Source of the DNA: Catalinimonas alkaloidigena
GTDB lineage: Bacteria > Bacteroidota > Bacteroidia > Cytophagales > Flexibacteraceae
Direction: 5' to 3'
Assembly (NCBI RefSeq): GCF_900100765.1
Contig: NZ_FNFO01000004.1
Coordinates: 372,001-436,000 of the forward strand
DNA length: 64,000 bases
Shown here: positions 1-8,769 of the stretch, in pieces
Layout: every line of letters starts with the position of its first letter
Numbering within the stretch: the stretch's first letter is position 1
The notes under the pieces: generated by a model
What the model was told of the DNA's origin: nothing
The model's database searches: none
What the model saw: the letters and a program-made list of their open reading frames with translations, nothing else
Program-made: the position numbers and the translations under genes

Positions 1-1173
1 CACCAACGCTTCTCCGGACTCGTGCAAGGGTGACCCTCGTTAGCCCGAGCAAAAATTTATTCCGCCCGATCAATTTATTTTTCAGTACTTCGCGATTTCA
101 CTTCCTGGCTACGCAAAAAGGCCTCAGCGATTCGTAGCCCCGGTTACGTAGTGGTTCGTTAGCACTATTTTGATGCCTTCTAATTTCGAGGCCACCTGAC
201 TTCCTCTTCGGGCCCTACTTTTCCGTATAACGCATGTAATAAATACTTGCATTGTATTACCAAATAAAGTAGTTTTGATTATTGCCCATCAACATTACCC
301 CGCTCACTTCTCTGTGTATCAAGGGGTTATTACATAAATCTTCACAACCAACCACGTTCAGTCCTTTTCAATCTGAGGTAAGTTTTCGGGCATTCATCAT
401 CATTATTCGACTTACCTCTTCATTTTTACCTTTTACCCTTTTACCTCAGGCAGATCCGTACTAGTACGCAAGCTCTTTGTAAAGAACCGGTTGCGCCAGG
501 ATTGCCCCCAAGTAGCGTCGAGAGGCTTGGTAAAACACCCAAGCGTTGTTGTTTCAGCCTCTACCCATTGCGGTTCGCCCGTTCCTCTGTACCACCACGT
601 GTAGTTTGTTCACCGTAAGGTAGTATACCACCAAGTCAAAGTATACTGATTTTAGCGTATCAATCTACGTGTTTCGTCTAGTCCCGTCACCGCCCTATTT
701 GTAGGCCCACCAGCGCTTTCGCTACCAACGTGCGAGGCCCGCGGCTAGACGCGTTCCGGCAGGCCCCTCTCGCAGGAGGCTAAGCGCGCCGGCAACTCCC
801 AGTTCTGTTGCCAGCAATGGCTACCACCCCAGTACCTTACCCCTCTGCGGGCGCTACCCGATGCCGGAAAGTGCTTCGCCAAGGGCTCTCGGCCAGTGCC
901 GCCCCATTCTGCCGCACTGCGCTCCATTACGCTTTGCTACGAAACGTTTGCCGTATGGTGTAATCCCGTTTTCCCGACTTTCCGTGTAGGTAGGCTTTGG
1001 TGTGCAGTGGGCATTCTGCCCGGTCTGCAGCATGTCGGTTGTGCAAGGGCATAACCACGGAGACGTGCTGTGCATTTCTCACCGCACCCGCCGGCTTTCC
1101 TCCAGCGTCCGGTCCGTTGCCGGCGCTGCCTTTGTTCACTGCATTTATTCCGAGATCCTATTCGACGTTTACC
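1..1173. other. gene-free leader upstream of the exopolysaccharide cluster
   Basis: No reading frame here resembles a protein. The frames that stay open are short and of odd composition, and the base composition is more AT-rich than the genes that follow. A small hairpin is visible at 525-544 (GCTTGG, 8-nt loop, CCAAGC). The stretch may be a long untranslated leader, a regulatory region or decayed DNA; no tRNA or rRNA piece was recognised. Confidence 0.5.
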
Positions 1174-1605
1174 ATGATTGCCTTTAAAAAACGAATTCTC
1201 ATCGTTGACGACAGCCCCGTGATGTGCGGACTTCTTTACATGCTTTTTTACCAACAGTATGAGGTCACGGTCGTGACCGACGGCTTCGAAGCCCTGTTGC
1301 ATTTGCAGAAGGCTCCGCCGCCGGAGTTGATCATTACGGACCTGAGCATGCCCACCCTCAACGGCTTCGACCTGATCAGAACCATCAGGGCCAGTGCGTG
1401 GCTGCACCACATTCCGATCATTGTCATTTCGGCGCTGGAGCCCCATCAGCACGACCTGGACCTACACCGATTGGGGGTCGAGTGCATTCTACAGAAGCCG
1501 TTCAAACCGGCTGGTTTGCAGGAAAAAGTCTCGTCTACGCTTGCCGAAAACGCCCCACCTGCACCCGCGTACGTACTTCGCTCACCTGTGTACAAAGCAG
1601 GGTAG
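1174..1605 (+). CDS. single-domain response regulator (receiver only)
   Basis: This 143-residue protein is a stand-alone CheY-like receiver domain. The acidic pair D12-D13, phospho-acceptor D56 in the pattern DLSMP, switch residue S86 and K108 (KP motif) are all present, so it should be phosphorylatable. No output domain follows; residues after about 125 are a short Pro/Ala-rich tail. The ATG at 1174 was chosen because the receiver fold begins right after it, while upstream codons of the same frame look non-coding. It lies 56 bp before a sugar transferase that carries a receiver-like domain of its own, which suggests control of exopolysaccharide synthesis by phosphorelay. No histidine kinase is adjacent, so its partner is unknown. 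Confidence 0.85.
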   Translation: MIAFKKRILIVDDSPVMCGLLYMLFYQQYEVTVVTDGFEALLHLQKAPPPELIITDLSMPTLNGFDLIRTIRASAWLHHIPIIVISALEPHQHDLDLHRLGVECILQKPFKPAGLQEKVSSTLAENAPPAPAYVLRSPVYKAG

Positions 1606-1661
1606 CGCCTCCGGTCCGGCATTCGGCCGGCAGTTCTCTTCCTCCTTTAAACCACAACGCT

Positions 1662-2687
1662 ATGACCGACCCTAATTACCTATTGCTTGTCGGGGCCGAC
1701 CGCAACGGCTTAGCTCCCGGCCTAGAATCCCTGGGGTATCGACTCGTTTCGCTTTACAACGCCACGCAGGCGCTTCACTGGCTCACCGACCAGGTGGCGG
1801 CCCAATGGCCCTTGCCCCAGGCGGTGCTCTGCGACGACCAACTGCCCGACGGCAATGCACGATCTCTGTTCGAGCATGTGCAACAAGCGGGCCTGACGGC
1901 GCACCTGAAATTTATTGTGGCCTCGCCCGGCAGCAGCGTAGAAGCGACCACCGACCTGCTGGCGGCAGGCATCGACGCCATGCTGCTGGACCCGATCACG
2001 GCCGAAAAAGTACACGAACGCCTGCAGCAACTTGCCCACGCGCAACCCACGCTGGCGCCGCCCCCTTCGGCTTACCACGCGGCGTTGCCCCGGACCAAAC
2101 GCCTGTTCGACATGTTGTTCGCGCTGCTGGCTCTACTGCTGCTGCTGCCCATGCTGTTGCTGATTGCCCTTATCATCAAGCTTGAATCCAGAGGGCCGGT
2201 GTTTTACGTCGCGAAGCGGGTGGGCAGGCATTACCAAACCTTCAACTTCTACAAGTTCCGGACGATGCGCAAAGATGCCGACGCTCAACGGCAGCAGCTG
2301 ATGGCGCTCAACCAATACCAGGGTTCCTTCTTCAAACTCAAAAACGACCCGCGTGTCACCCGCTTCGGGGCGTTTCTGCGGAACTACAGCCTGGACGAAC
2401 TTCCCCAACTGCTGAATGTGCTGCTGGGCGATATGTCGCTGATCGGCAACCGCCCGCTGCCGCTGTACGAAGCGGAATCGCTCACGACCGACGAGTACGC
2501 GACCCGTTTTTTTGCACCGGCCGGCATCACGGGCCTGTGGCAGGTGACGCGCCGCGGCCATGCGGACATGTCGGACCACGAGCGCCGGCAGCTCGATAAC
2601 CAGTACGCCCAGGAGACTTCTTTTTTTTTAGACCTGAAGATTTTTCTGAAAACGTTTAACGCCATCAAACAGAAAGAATCGGTGTGA
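1662..2687 (+). CDS. receiver-like domain fused to polyprenyl-phosphate sugar-1-phosphate transferase
   Basis: The C-terminal part (about residues 142-341) is a bacterial sugar transferase (Pfam Bac_transf, WcaJ/WbaP type). It has one strongly hydrophobic helix, then the signatures FYKFRTMR, DELPQLLNVLLGDMSLIGNRP and GITGLWQV. Such enzymes start repeat-unit assembly by moving a sugar phosphate onto undecaprenyl phosphate at the inner membrane. The N-terminal 125 residues resemble a CheY receiver: D58 of the DDQLP motif is kept, but the acidic pair after strand 1 (here GA) and the conserved KP lysine (here DP) are lost, so normal phosphorylation is doubtful. The start at 1662 begins the receiver-like fold. 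This is the likely priming enzyme of the downstream cluster. Confidence 0.9.
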   Translation: MTDPNYLLLVGADRNGLAPGLESLGYRLVSLYNATQALHWLTDQVAAQWPLPQAVLCDDQLPDGNARSLFEHVQQAGLTAHLKFIVASPGSSVEATTDLLAAGIDAMLLDPITAEKVHERLQQLAHAQPTLAPPPSAYHAALPRTKRLFDMLFALLALLLLLPMLLLIALIIKLESRGPVFYVAKRVGRHYQTFNFYKFRTMRKDADAQRQQLMALNQYQGSFFKLKNDPRVTRFGAFLRNYSLDELPQLLNVLLGDMSLIGNRPLPLYEAESLTTDEYATRFFAPAGITGLWQVTRRGHADMSDHERRQLDNQYAQETSFFLDLKIFLKTFNAIKQKESV

Positions 2688-2777
2688 GCCCTCCGGGGCT
2701 TCAGGCGCGCGTCCGGCCCAGCCGAACCGTGCGCCACTCAACCCACTTCGCCTTTCTGGGTCAATCCTCTTTCGCCT

Positions 2778-3839
2778 ATGCGTCTCTGCTTCCCATACAC
2801 GCCTTCCCTTCCCCGCCGGTTCCTGATGGGATCGGGTGTTGCTCTGCTCCTTTTCCTCGCGCCGGTCACCGCACGGGCCACCACCGCCGTGATGGAACTG
2901 TTCGGCACCATTACCGATGCCGCTACGGATCACCCCCTGCCGGCCACCCTGAAGTATCAGTTGCCGGACGAAGGTCAGATCGGCGAGATTGTGCCGGAAG
3001 CTGACGGCTCGTACCGTTTGCCACTGGTGATCGGCAAAACCTACCAACTGGAAGTCGCGGCGCCGGGCTACGCCCCCATCAGCGAGGCGGTTCTGACCCG
3101 CGCGGGCCGCATGGAGCGAAACTTCGCCCTGCACCAAGAAAATTCGCGCGCGTCTACCCTCTTGGGTCCGGCATCCGACACCCTGCCGACGAACCGCCCG
3201 CCGCAGGCTTCGCAACAACTGCCCAGTCTGGAAACCATCATCGACTTGTGTCTGGCGTATTCGCCGGTTCTGCGCCTCCAGGACTCGGAAGTTGAAAAGT
3301 ATTTCAACGAAGTAAAGACCCGGCGGGGCACCTGGAGCGACTTTGTGTTTGCCGACCTGGGCGCCGGCGTCACGAACCAGCCCTTTCTGTCGCAGGGGAA
3401 CGATGGCAACGTGAGCTTTCTCAATTACGACATGATTCAGTATTACCGGGCCGGCATTCTGGTGCGGATGCCCCTTTCCAGCCTGACCCACCAACACCGC
3501 GAGGTGACCGTCGCCAAAACCGCCTACCAAAGTGCTCAACTGAAACGGGAGGTCATTACACAGGAGCTCACCAATCAGGTCACGTCGCTCTACTACGAGG
3601 TGGTGGCCGACCTGCAACTGCTTAAGATCAAAAGCGAAACCCGCCAGTTCTTGTCCCTCGAAAAAACCTTGGCCGAAGAGAGTCTCAACGTCAACGGTGT
3701 AGCACCGCCTAACCTGAAGGACGTGACGCTGGAAGCCGCCGCGGCCGACATGGAGTACGAGCTTCTGCGAAAACAGCTGCTGACCCACTGGCGGCTCCTG
3801 GAAAATATGATTGGCCAGAAATTACGTCTAGACATATGA
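2778..3839 (+). CDS. outer-membrane efflux (TolC)-like protein with one repeat and an N-terminal carboxypeptidase-regulatory-like domain
   Basis: 353 residues. A signal peptide (hydrophobic run near residues 17-35, ending ATARA-like) is followed by a small beta domain of the carboxypeptidase regulatory type (about 40-115: FGTITDAATDHPLPATL, then YRLPLVIGKTYQLEVAAPGY). A linker follows, then from about residue 150 one TolC-style half repeat: helix, beta hairpin (YYRAGILVRMPLSSL) and a long pair of helices to the end. Ordinary TolC proteins are about 430-480 residues with two such repeats. The stop overlaps the start of the co-polymerase gene (ATGA), so the two are translationally coupled. It may form the outer-membrane exit for the polymer, since no Wza-like gene is seen; that is inference. 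A second possible ATG lies at 2826. Confidence 0.6.
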   Translation: MRLCFPYTPSLPRRFLMGSGVALLLFLAPVTARATTAVMELFGTITDAATDHPLPATLKYQLPDEGQIGEIVPEADGSYRLPLVIGKTYQLEVAAPGYAPISEAVLTRAGRMERNFALHQENSRASTLLGPASDTLPTNRPPQASQQLPSLETIIDLCLAYSPVLRLQDSEVEKYFNEVKTRRGTWSDFVFADLGAGVTNQPFLSQGNDGNVSFLNYDMIQYYRAGILVRMPLSSLTHQHREVTVAKTAYQSAQLKREVITQELTNQVTSLYYEVVADLQLLKIKSETRQFLSLEKTLAEESLNVNGVAPPNLKDVTLEAAAADMEYELLRKQLLTHWRLLENMIGQKLRLDI

Positions 3840-6013
3840 AAGTAGAACGACTGATCAACCTGGTGTTGCGGCACCTGTGGCTGGTGCTGGGTTTTCCACT
3901 GGCGACGGCCCTGCTCACCTTTGTGCTGGTTTTCAACAAATCGAAGTTGTACTACTCCGAGGCTTTGCTCTACACGGGCTTTGCGTCCGGGTACAACCTG
4001 GAAAGCCCCGACGCGGCCAAAGCGACCGACTACATCGTGGTCAACAGCGCGTTCGATAACCTGATCAACACCATCAAGCTGCGCAGTACGCTGGAAGAGG
4101 TCAGCCTGCGGATGCTGACGCGCCTCGCCCTGGTGCCGGACCCTACGCTCAATGCTGCCGAGGAAGACAAAGCCTACCTGGAGGAACACCTGCCGCCCGC
4201 GTACCGGCAGGCGCTGGAAACTCTGGCCGCCCCTACGCCCGACCTGGAAGCCCAACGCGATCAGCTGTTCGATTCGCTGCAAGTTCGCCTCAAAGCGGGC
4301 GATCCGCAGTTGCGCGCCATTGTCTACGCGAAAGAGTCGCCCCTCAGCGTTCACAGCCTCTCCGACAAGCTGGAAGCCGCGCGGGTGGGCAGCAGCGATC
4401 TGATCAAGCTTTCGTACGCGGCCAAAGAGCCGCATCAGGCACAAACGACGCTGAACATCCTGTTCGACACCTTCATCGAAAAATACCGCCAGACCAAAAC
4501 CGGCGAAGCGGGCTCGGTGGTCGCTTATTTCGAAAAGAAGCTGGACGAGATTTCGGCCGTGCTGGCGCGGAAGGAAGATAGCCTCAAGTTGTTCAAAACC
4601 AGCAACCAGGTATTAGACTACGAAAAAGACGGCGAGGCCGTGGTGGCTCAGCAAAGCACGATTGAAAACGAGTTGCAACAAGAGCGGTCCCGGCTGGCCG
4701 CCGCCGAAGCCGCGTTGCAGCAACTCAATACCAAGATGAACTCGAAGCAGGAACTGCAAGGCTACTCTGCCGAAGCCCGCACCTTGCGTACCCAACTAAC
4801 GACGCTCAACGATCAGCTTACCCTGTTGCAGGTCAGTCCCAACCAGGACCAGGCCAGGATCTCCCGTTTGCAACAACAGATCAGTGAGGTGGAGCGCAAA
4901 CTGGGCCAAGCCACGGCGGCGGTCAGCAACTCCTCGCGCGACGGCGTCACGTTACAGGAACTGCACACGAGTTACAACGAGGCCTCGCTGGACGTAGAAC
5001 GCAGCCGGGCGCGCATCCGGAGTTTGCAGGGCATGCAATCGACCGTGACCAACCGCTTTCAGTCGCTGGTCCCGCTGCGTACGGAGCTGAATCGCCTGGA
5101 ACGGGAAATCGAGCTGGTGAATACCCAGCGGCAGGAAGTGTTGCGCAACCTGAACGCCAGCCGCCTGCGGGAACGGAACATCACGACCAGCTCGAACCTG
5201 CGGATTCTGGACGAACCCAGCTTCCCGGACAAGCCCAGTTCGCTGAAGAACCTGCTGCTCGTCATGCTTTCGTTCATCGCCAGCGCGGGGATGATGCTCG
5301 GTTTGCTGGTCGGTAAGGAGCTACTCGACACGAAGATCAACGACGCCGCCGACTGCACCGAACGCACGGGACTGCCGTTTGCCGGCGCACTTCCTTCGCC
5401 CGGCCGCAAGGAGCAAAAGTATCCGCTGTCGGACCTGTTGCTGAACCAGTGCCTCAACCGTCTCCAAACGCATTTCAAAGGCGATGCCACGCTGGTGTTG
5501 CTGTACAGCACGCAGGCGCAGGCCAGCAAGACGTTCGTGGGTCAGCAACTGGTGCACAAGCTAAAAGAACTTGGCTACACGGCACAGCTCCTCTCTCTGG
5601 ACGAGGCCCTTGCGCAACTGCCGTACCAGGAGCGGAACGGTCAGGCTTCGCCCTCTGCTATTACCGATCCCATGACCAAAGGACGCCTCTATTTTGTGGA
5701 ATTGGAACCAGTCGCGCAGCAGGTGCTCCCCCCGGCCCTGGTGGCACGGGCCGATCTGTCGCTGGTGGTGGTCCCGGCTGGCCGGAACTGGACCCGTGCC
5801 GACGATCACATGCTGGCCATTTACCGGGAAAACGTGACGCAACCCGCATACGGCTTTCTGAACGGCATGGAATGGAACCAGGCCAGACAACTACTGGGTC
5901 GCCTGAAGCCCCAGGCTACGGCTCATCATGTCCCTCGCGTCGTCAGGGCATCGGCCCAGACCCTACCGCACGAAGTGCCCCACGTCTTGCCTTCTTTGGA
6001 AAAGACCTACTAG
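3836..6013 (+). CDS. Wzz/GumC-type polysaccharide co-polymerase with degenerate BY-kinase domain
   Basis: 725 residues in the layout of chain-length regulators of exopolysaccharide export: a membrane helix near residues 12-32, a long periplasmic part rich in coiled coil (about 215-450, with the GNVR-like region), a second membrane helix near 470-490, and a cytoplasmic C-terminal domain with the fold of bacterial tyrosine kinases. In that domain the Walker A loop has decayed to STQAQASKTF (the glycines are gone), Walker A-prime lacks its Asp pair, Walker B reads YFVELEP, and there is no C-terminal tyrosine cluster, only a final Tyr. It is therefore probably a non-catalytic regulator. It overlaps the upstream TolC-like gene by 4 bp. 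Confidence 0.88.
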   Translation: MKVERLINLVLRHLWLVLGFPLATALLTFVLVFNKSKLYYSEALLYTGFASGYNLESPDAAKATDYIVVNSAFDNLINTIKLRSTLEEVSLRMLTRLALVPDPTLNAAEEDKAYLEEHLPPAYRQALETLAAPTPDLEAQRDQLFDSLQVRLKAGDPQLRAIVYAKESPLSVHSLSDKLEAARVGSSDLIKLSYAAKEPHQAQTTLNILFDTFIEKYRQTKTGEAGSVVAYFEKKLDEISAVLARKEDSLKLFKTSNQVLDYEKDGEAVVAQQSTIENELQQERSRLAAAEAALQQLNTKMNSKQELQGYSAEARTLRTQLTTLNDQLTLLQVSPNQDQARISRLQQQISEVERKLGQATAAVSNSSRDGVTLQELHTSYNEASLDVERSRARIRSLQGMQSTVTNRFQSLVPLRTELNRLEREIELVNTQRQEVLRNLNASRLRERNITTSSNLRILDEPSFPDKPSSLKNLLLVMLSFIASAGMMLGLLVGKELLDTKINDAADCTERTGLPFAGALPSPGRKEQKYPLSDLLLNQCLNRLQTHFKGDATLVLLYSTQAQASKTFVGQQLVHKLKELGYTAQLLSLDEALAQLPYQERNGQASPSAITDPMTKGRLYFVELEPVAQQVLPPALVARADLSLVVVPAGRNWTRADDHMLAIYRENVTQPAYGFLNGMEWNQARQLLGRLKPQATAHHVPRVVRASAQTLPHEVPHVLPSLEKTY

Positions 6014-6067
6014 GCCGACATCGCCCGGCAAACGCTTTCCTTTCCAACCACAACTCCCCGCTAACGC

Positions 6068-7432
6068 ATGCGTACCTACGCTTCCGTCTCCTCGTACTGG
6101 TTTACGTCCGGCACCTACATGCTCTTGCAGCAGGTCGCATCGCTGTTCTTTGGGTTTGGTGGCTTTTACCTGCTAGTACGTACCCTGACCAAGGAAGAGT
6201 TTGGGACCTGGACCCTGTTTTACACCATCGCCGCGTTTGTAGAACTGGCCCGCAACGGGCTGGTGCAGAACGCCCAGATCAAATTCACCGCCATGCTGAA
6301 AGGCGAAGGTGGCTACGGGCGAGTGATGACCGCCTCGCTGGTGTTGAATGTGCTCTTCACCGTCCTGGTCTGTGGCCTGCTTTACCTGACCGCACCGGTG
6401 ATTGACCGGTGGACGGGGGCACCGCAGTTGAGCATCATGTTTCTGTACTTCACCCTGACGGTGGTAGCGTCTATCCCCATCAGCCAGTGCAATTACGCCC
6501 AGCAGTCGAACCTCGATCTGCGCGGGGTATTCTTCAGCAATTTTACGCGACTAGTGACATTCTTCGTAGTCATTGTCGTGGCGGTAGTGAGCGAGCTGGA
6601 AATCTCACTGTGGCAACTGGTTATAGCACAGGGGATCTGCACAGGGCTCGGCTCGGTGGTGGCGGTGCTGATTTCACGGAAGTACCTGCGCTTCTCCCGC
6701 CACATCGACTGGCCCCTGATGCTGCGGCTGTTCCATTACGGCAAATTTTCGTTCGGCACCAACGTGGGCTCCATGTTGTCCGGCATCGTGACGCAGGTGC
6801 TGTTGAGTAGCCTGCTGTCGCCGGTCGCGGTGGGCCTGTTCGGGATCGCCTTTCGGGTCAACACGCTGGTCGAAGTGCCCATCGTCACGCTGGCGACGGT
6901 CCTGTTTCCAAAAAGTGCCAAACGTGCCGAAGAGGAAGGGCTGCCCGCCGTGAAGTACCTCTACGAACGGTCGGTGGCGTGTCTGCTGGCGTTTTGCCTG
7001 CCCGCCCTGCTGCTGGTGGAGTTTTTCGCCGAGCCCATCGTCACGCTGATTGCCGGAAGCGAGTACCGAGAGGCCGCGCCCCTGCTGCGCATCTCCATTC
7101 TACTCATTCTGCTGGTGCCGTTCTCCCGCCAGTTCGGGGTCGTGATCGATTCGATCGGCAAACCGGACCTGAACTTCTATCTGCTGATTGGCCGAACCGC
7201 CCTGACCATTGCACTCTCCTACGGGTTGATCAACACCTCCGGCATTCCCGGTGCGCTGTGGGGAACGCTCCTGGCGATGGCTGTCAACGTGGTGGTAGTG
7301 CTATTTATCCTACGGAAAGAGATGCGGGTCCGGCTCAAAAACATCGTGTATTACTTCAAACAGTTTTACCGAAAGGACGTGTGGAGCATGACCCATCAGG
7401 TGTTCGGCATGGTGTTCAAACAAGCCGCTTGA
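6068..7432 (+). CDS. Wzx-like polysaccharide flippase (MATE/MOP superfamily)
   Basis: 454 residues with about 12 hydrophobic helices and no signal peptide, matching the polysaccharide biosynthesis/oligosaccharide flippase family. The N-terminal pattern (YMLLQQVASLFFGFGGFYLL, then LTKEEFGTWTLFYT) is typical of Wzx and related lipid-linked oligosaccharide exporters. Its likely role is to turn undecaprenyl-PP-linked repeat units from the cytoplasmic to the periplasmic face of the inner membrane, where the polymerase encoded at 8770 acts. It lies 54 bp after the co-polymerase gene and is followed at 47 bp by a glycosyltransferase, consistent with one operon. Confidence 0.85.
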   Translation: MRTYASVSSYWFTSGTYMLLQQVASLFFGFGGFYLLVRTLTKEEFGTWTLFYTIAAFVELARNGLVQNAQIKFTAMLKGEGGYGRVMTASLVLNVLFTVLVCGLLYLTAPVIDRWTGAPQLSIMFLYFTLTVVASIPISQCNYAQQSNLDLRGVFFSNFTRLVTFFVVIVVAVVSELEISLWQLVIAQGICTGLGSVVAVLISRKYLRFSRHIDWPLMLRLFHYGKFSFGTNVGSMLSGIVTQVLLSSLLSPVAVGLFGIAFRVNTLVEVPIVTLATVLFPKSAKRAEEEGLPAVKYLYERSVACLLAFCLPALLLVEFFAEPIVTLIAGSEYREAAPLLRISILLILLVPFSRQFGVVIDSIGKPDLNFYLLIGRTALTIALSYGLINTSGIPGALWGTLLAMAVNVVVVLFILRKEMRVRLKNIVYYFKQFYRKDVWSMTHQVFGMVFKQAA

Positions 7433-7479
7433 TTTTCACGAGACCGAAACGCATTCGCCACTTTTCACTTCGAACTTCT

Positions 7480-8739
7480 ATGAGAAACTTACCCATCATC
7501 ATGTTGTCAATGAGCCGTTGGGACGGTGCCCTCTCGTCGGCGGCCTACGCGCTGGCCAAGGAGCTGGCGAAACACAATCAAGTGTTTTACCTCGACTACC
7601 CCTATACGATTAAGGAATTTGTAGCGGAACGCCATACGGACGCTGTCAAGCGGCGGCGGGACGCCATTCTGTACCAGAAAAGCATCTACCGCCAGGTGCC
7701 GAATCTGCCCGAGAATTTCGTGGCCGTTACCCCCAGCATGACGCTCTCGTTCGATTTCCTGCCACCCGGACCGGCGTATGAGTTGGCCTCATACGTCAAC
7801 AACCAGATCCTGCATAAAACGATCAGGGCCATCCTGCACGACTACCAGCTCGACCGCTTTATCCTGTTCAATTCCTTCAACCCATTTTACGTTGCGCAGG
7901 TGCTACGGGACGTGACGCCCGACCTGTACGTCTACCAGGCACGCGACGACATCCGGGCCATCGACGCCCTGCGCAAACACGGCCCGAAACAAGAGCGCAA
8001 AGTGCTGCGCCATGCCGATCTGTTGCTGGCGACGTCGACCAACCTGAAGCGGGTACTGGAACGGGAATCAGGGCGACCGGTGCATCTGCTGCCCAACGCG
8101 GCCCAGACCGCCCTGTTTCAAACGGCGCTGCACGCGTTTCCGGTGCCGGCCGAGCTGGAAGGCAACACACGCAAAGTGATTGGCTTCATCGGAAATCTGG
8201 AAGGCAGAAACGATTTCGCGCTGCTGGAGAAGGTCATCCGGCACCATACCGACAAACTGTTCCTGTTTATCGGCCCATACGAGTACCAGCAGTCGACGTC
8301 TACCGATTTCCATGCGTTTGAGAACGTACTTTTCGTGGGACCGAAGCCGCTGGAGGCCCTGCCGCAGTACCTCCACTTTATGGACTGCACCATCATCCCG
8401 TTCCAGAAGAACGACTTCACGCGGAGCATCTATCCGCTCAAGCTCAACGAACAACTGGCCGCCGGCAAGGCCATCGTCACCACGAATTTTTCGGAAGACC
8501 TGGCCCCGTTCCGCGACGTCATCTACCTGGCCGAATCGCACGACGATTTCGTGAAGATGCTTAACGACGCGGTTGCGCCAGCCGACGAGATGCAAGTCCG
8601 GCAACGGGTGCAGCGCGCGCAGGGCAATTCCTGGGCACACCGGGTGGAGCTGTTCTGGCAGCTTGTTGAACAGACACAAGCGGTTCCCGACGTAGCCGGC
8701 CGGCCTGTGCTCGCCCCGCACGAACTCCTACCCCACTGA
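7480..8739 (+). CDS. GT-B type glycosyltransferase (family 1/4-like, TuaH-like)
   Basis: 419 residues. The N-terminus (IIMLSMSRWDGALSSAAYAL) and the C-terminal Rossmann half (VIGFIGNLEGRNDF, then IYPLKLNEQLAAGKAIVTT) match GT-B glycosyltransferases of the family 1/4 group, with the C-terminal Glu of the nucleotide-sugar site in KLNEQLAAGKP-like context. It should add a sugar to the lipid-linked repeat unit in the cytoplasm. The sugar specificity cannot be told. The ATG at 7480 is preferred because the conserved N-terminal strand starts directly there; the same frame stays open upstream only as an overlap with the flippase gene. Confidence 0.82.
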   Translation: MRNLPIIMLSMSRWDGALSSAAYALAKELAKHNQVFYLDYPYTIKEFVAERHTDAVKRRRDAILYQKSIYRQVPNLPENFVAVTPSMTLSFDFLPPGPAYELASYVNNQILHKTIRAILHDYQLDRFILFNSFNPFYVAQVLRDVTPDLYVYQARDDIRAIDALRKHGPKQERKVLRHADLLLATSTNLKRVLERESGRPVHLLPNAAQTALFQTALHAFPVPAELEGNTRKVIGFIGNLEGRNDFALLEKVIRHHTDKLFLFIGPYEYQQSTSTDFHAFENVLFVGPKPLEALPQYLHFMDCTIIPFQKNDFTRSIYPLKLNEQLAAGKAIVTTNFSEDLAPFRDVIYLAESHDDFVKMLNDAVAPADEMQVRQRVQRAQGNSWAHRVELFWQLVEQTQAVPDVAGRPVLAPHELLPH

Positions 8740-8769
8740 GCCGACCACTGACCATTTACTGACCACAGC

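Noticed and set aside
997-1173. N-terminal extension of the first receiver gene
   Set aside because: The receiver fold starts right after the ATG at 1174, and upstream residues look non-coding.
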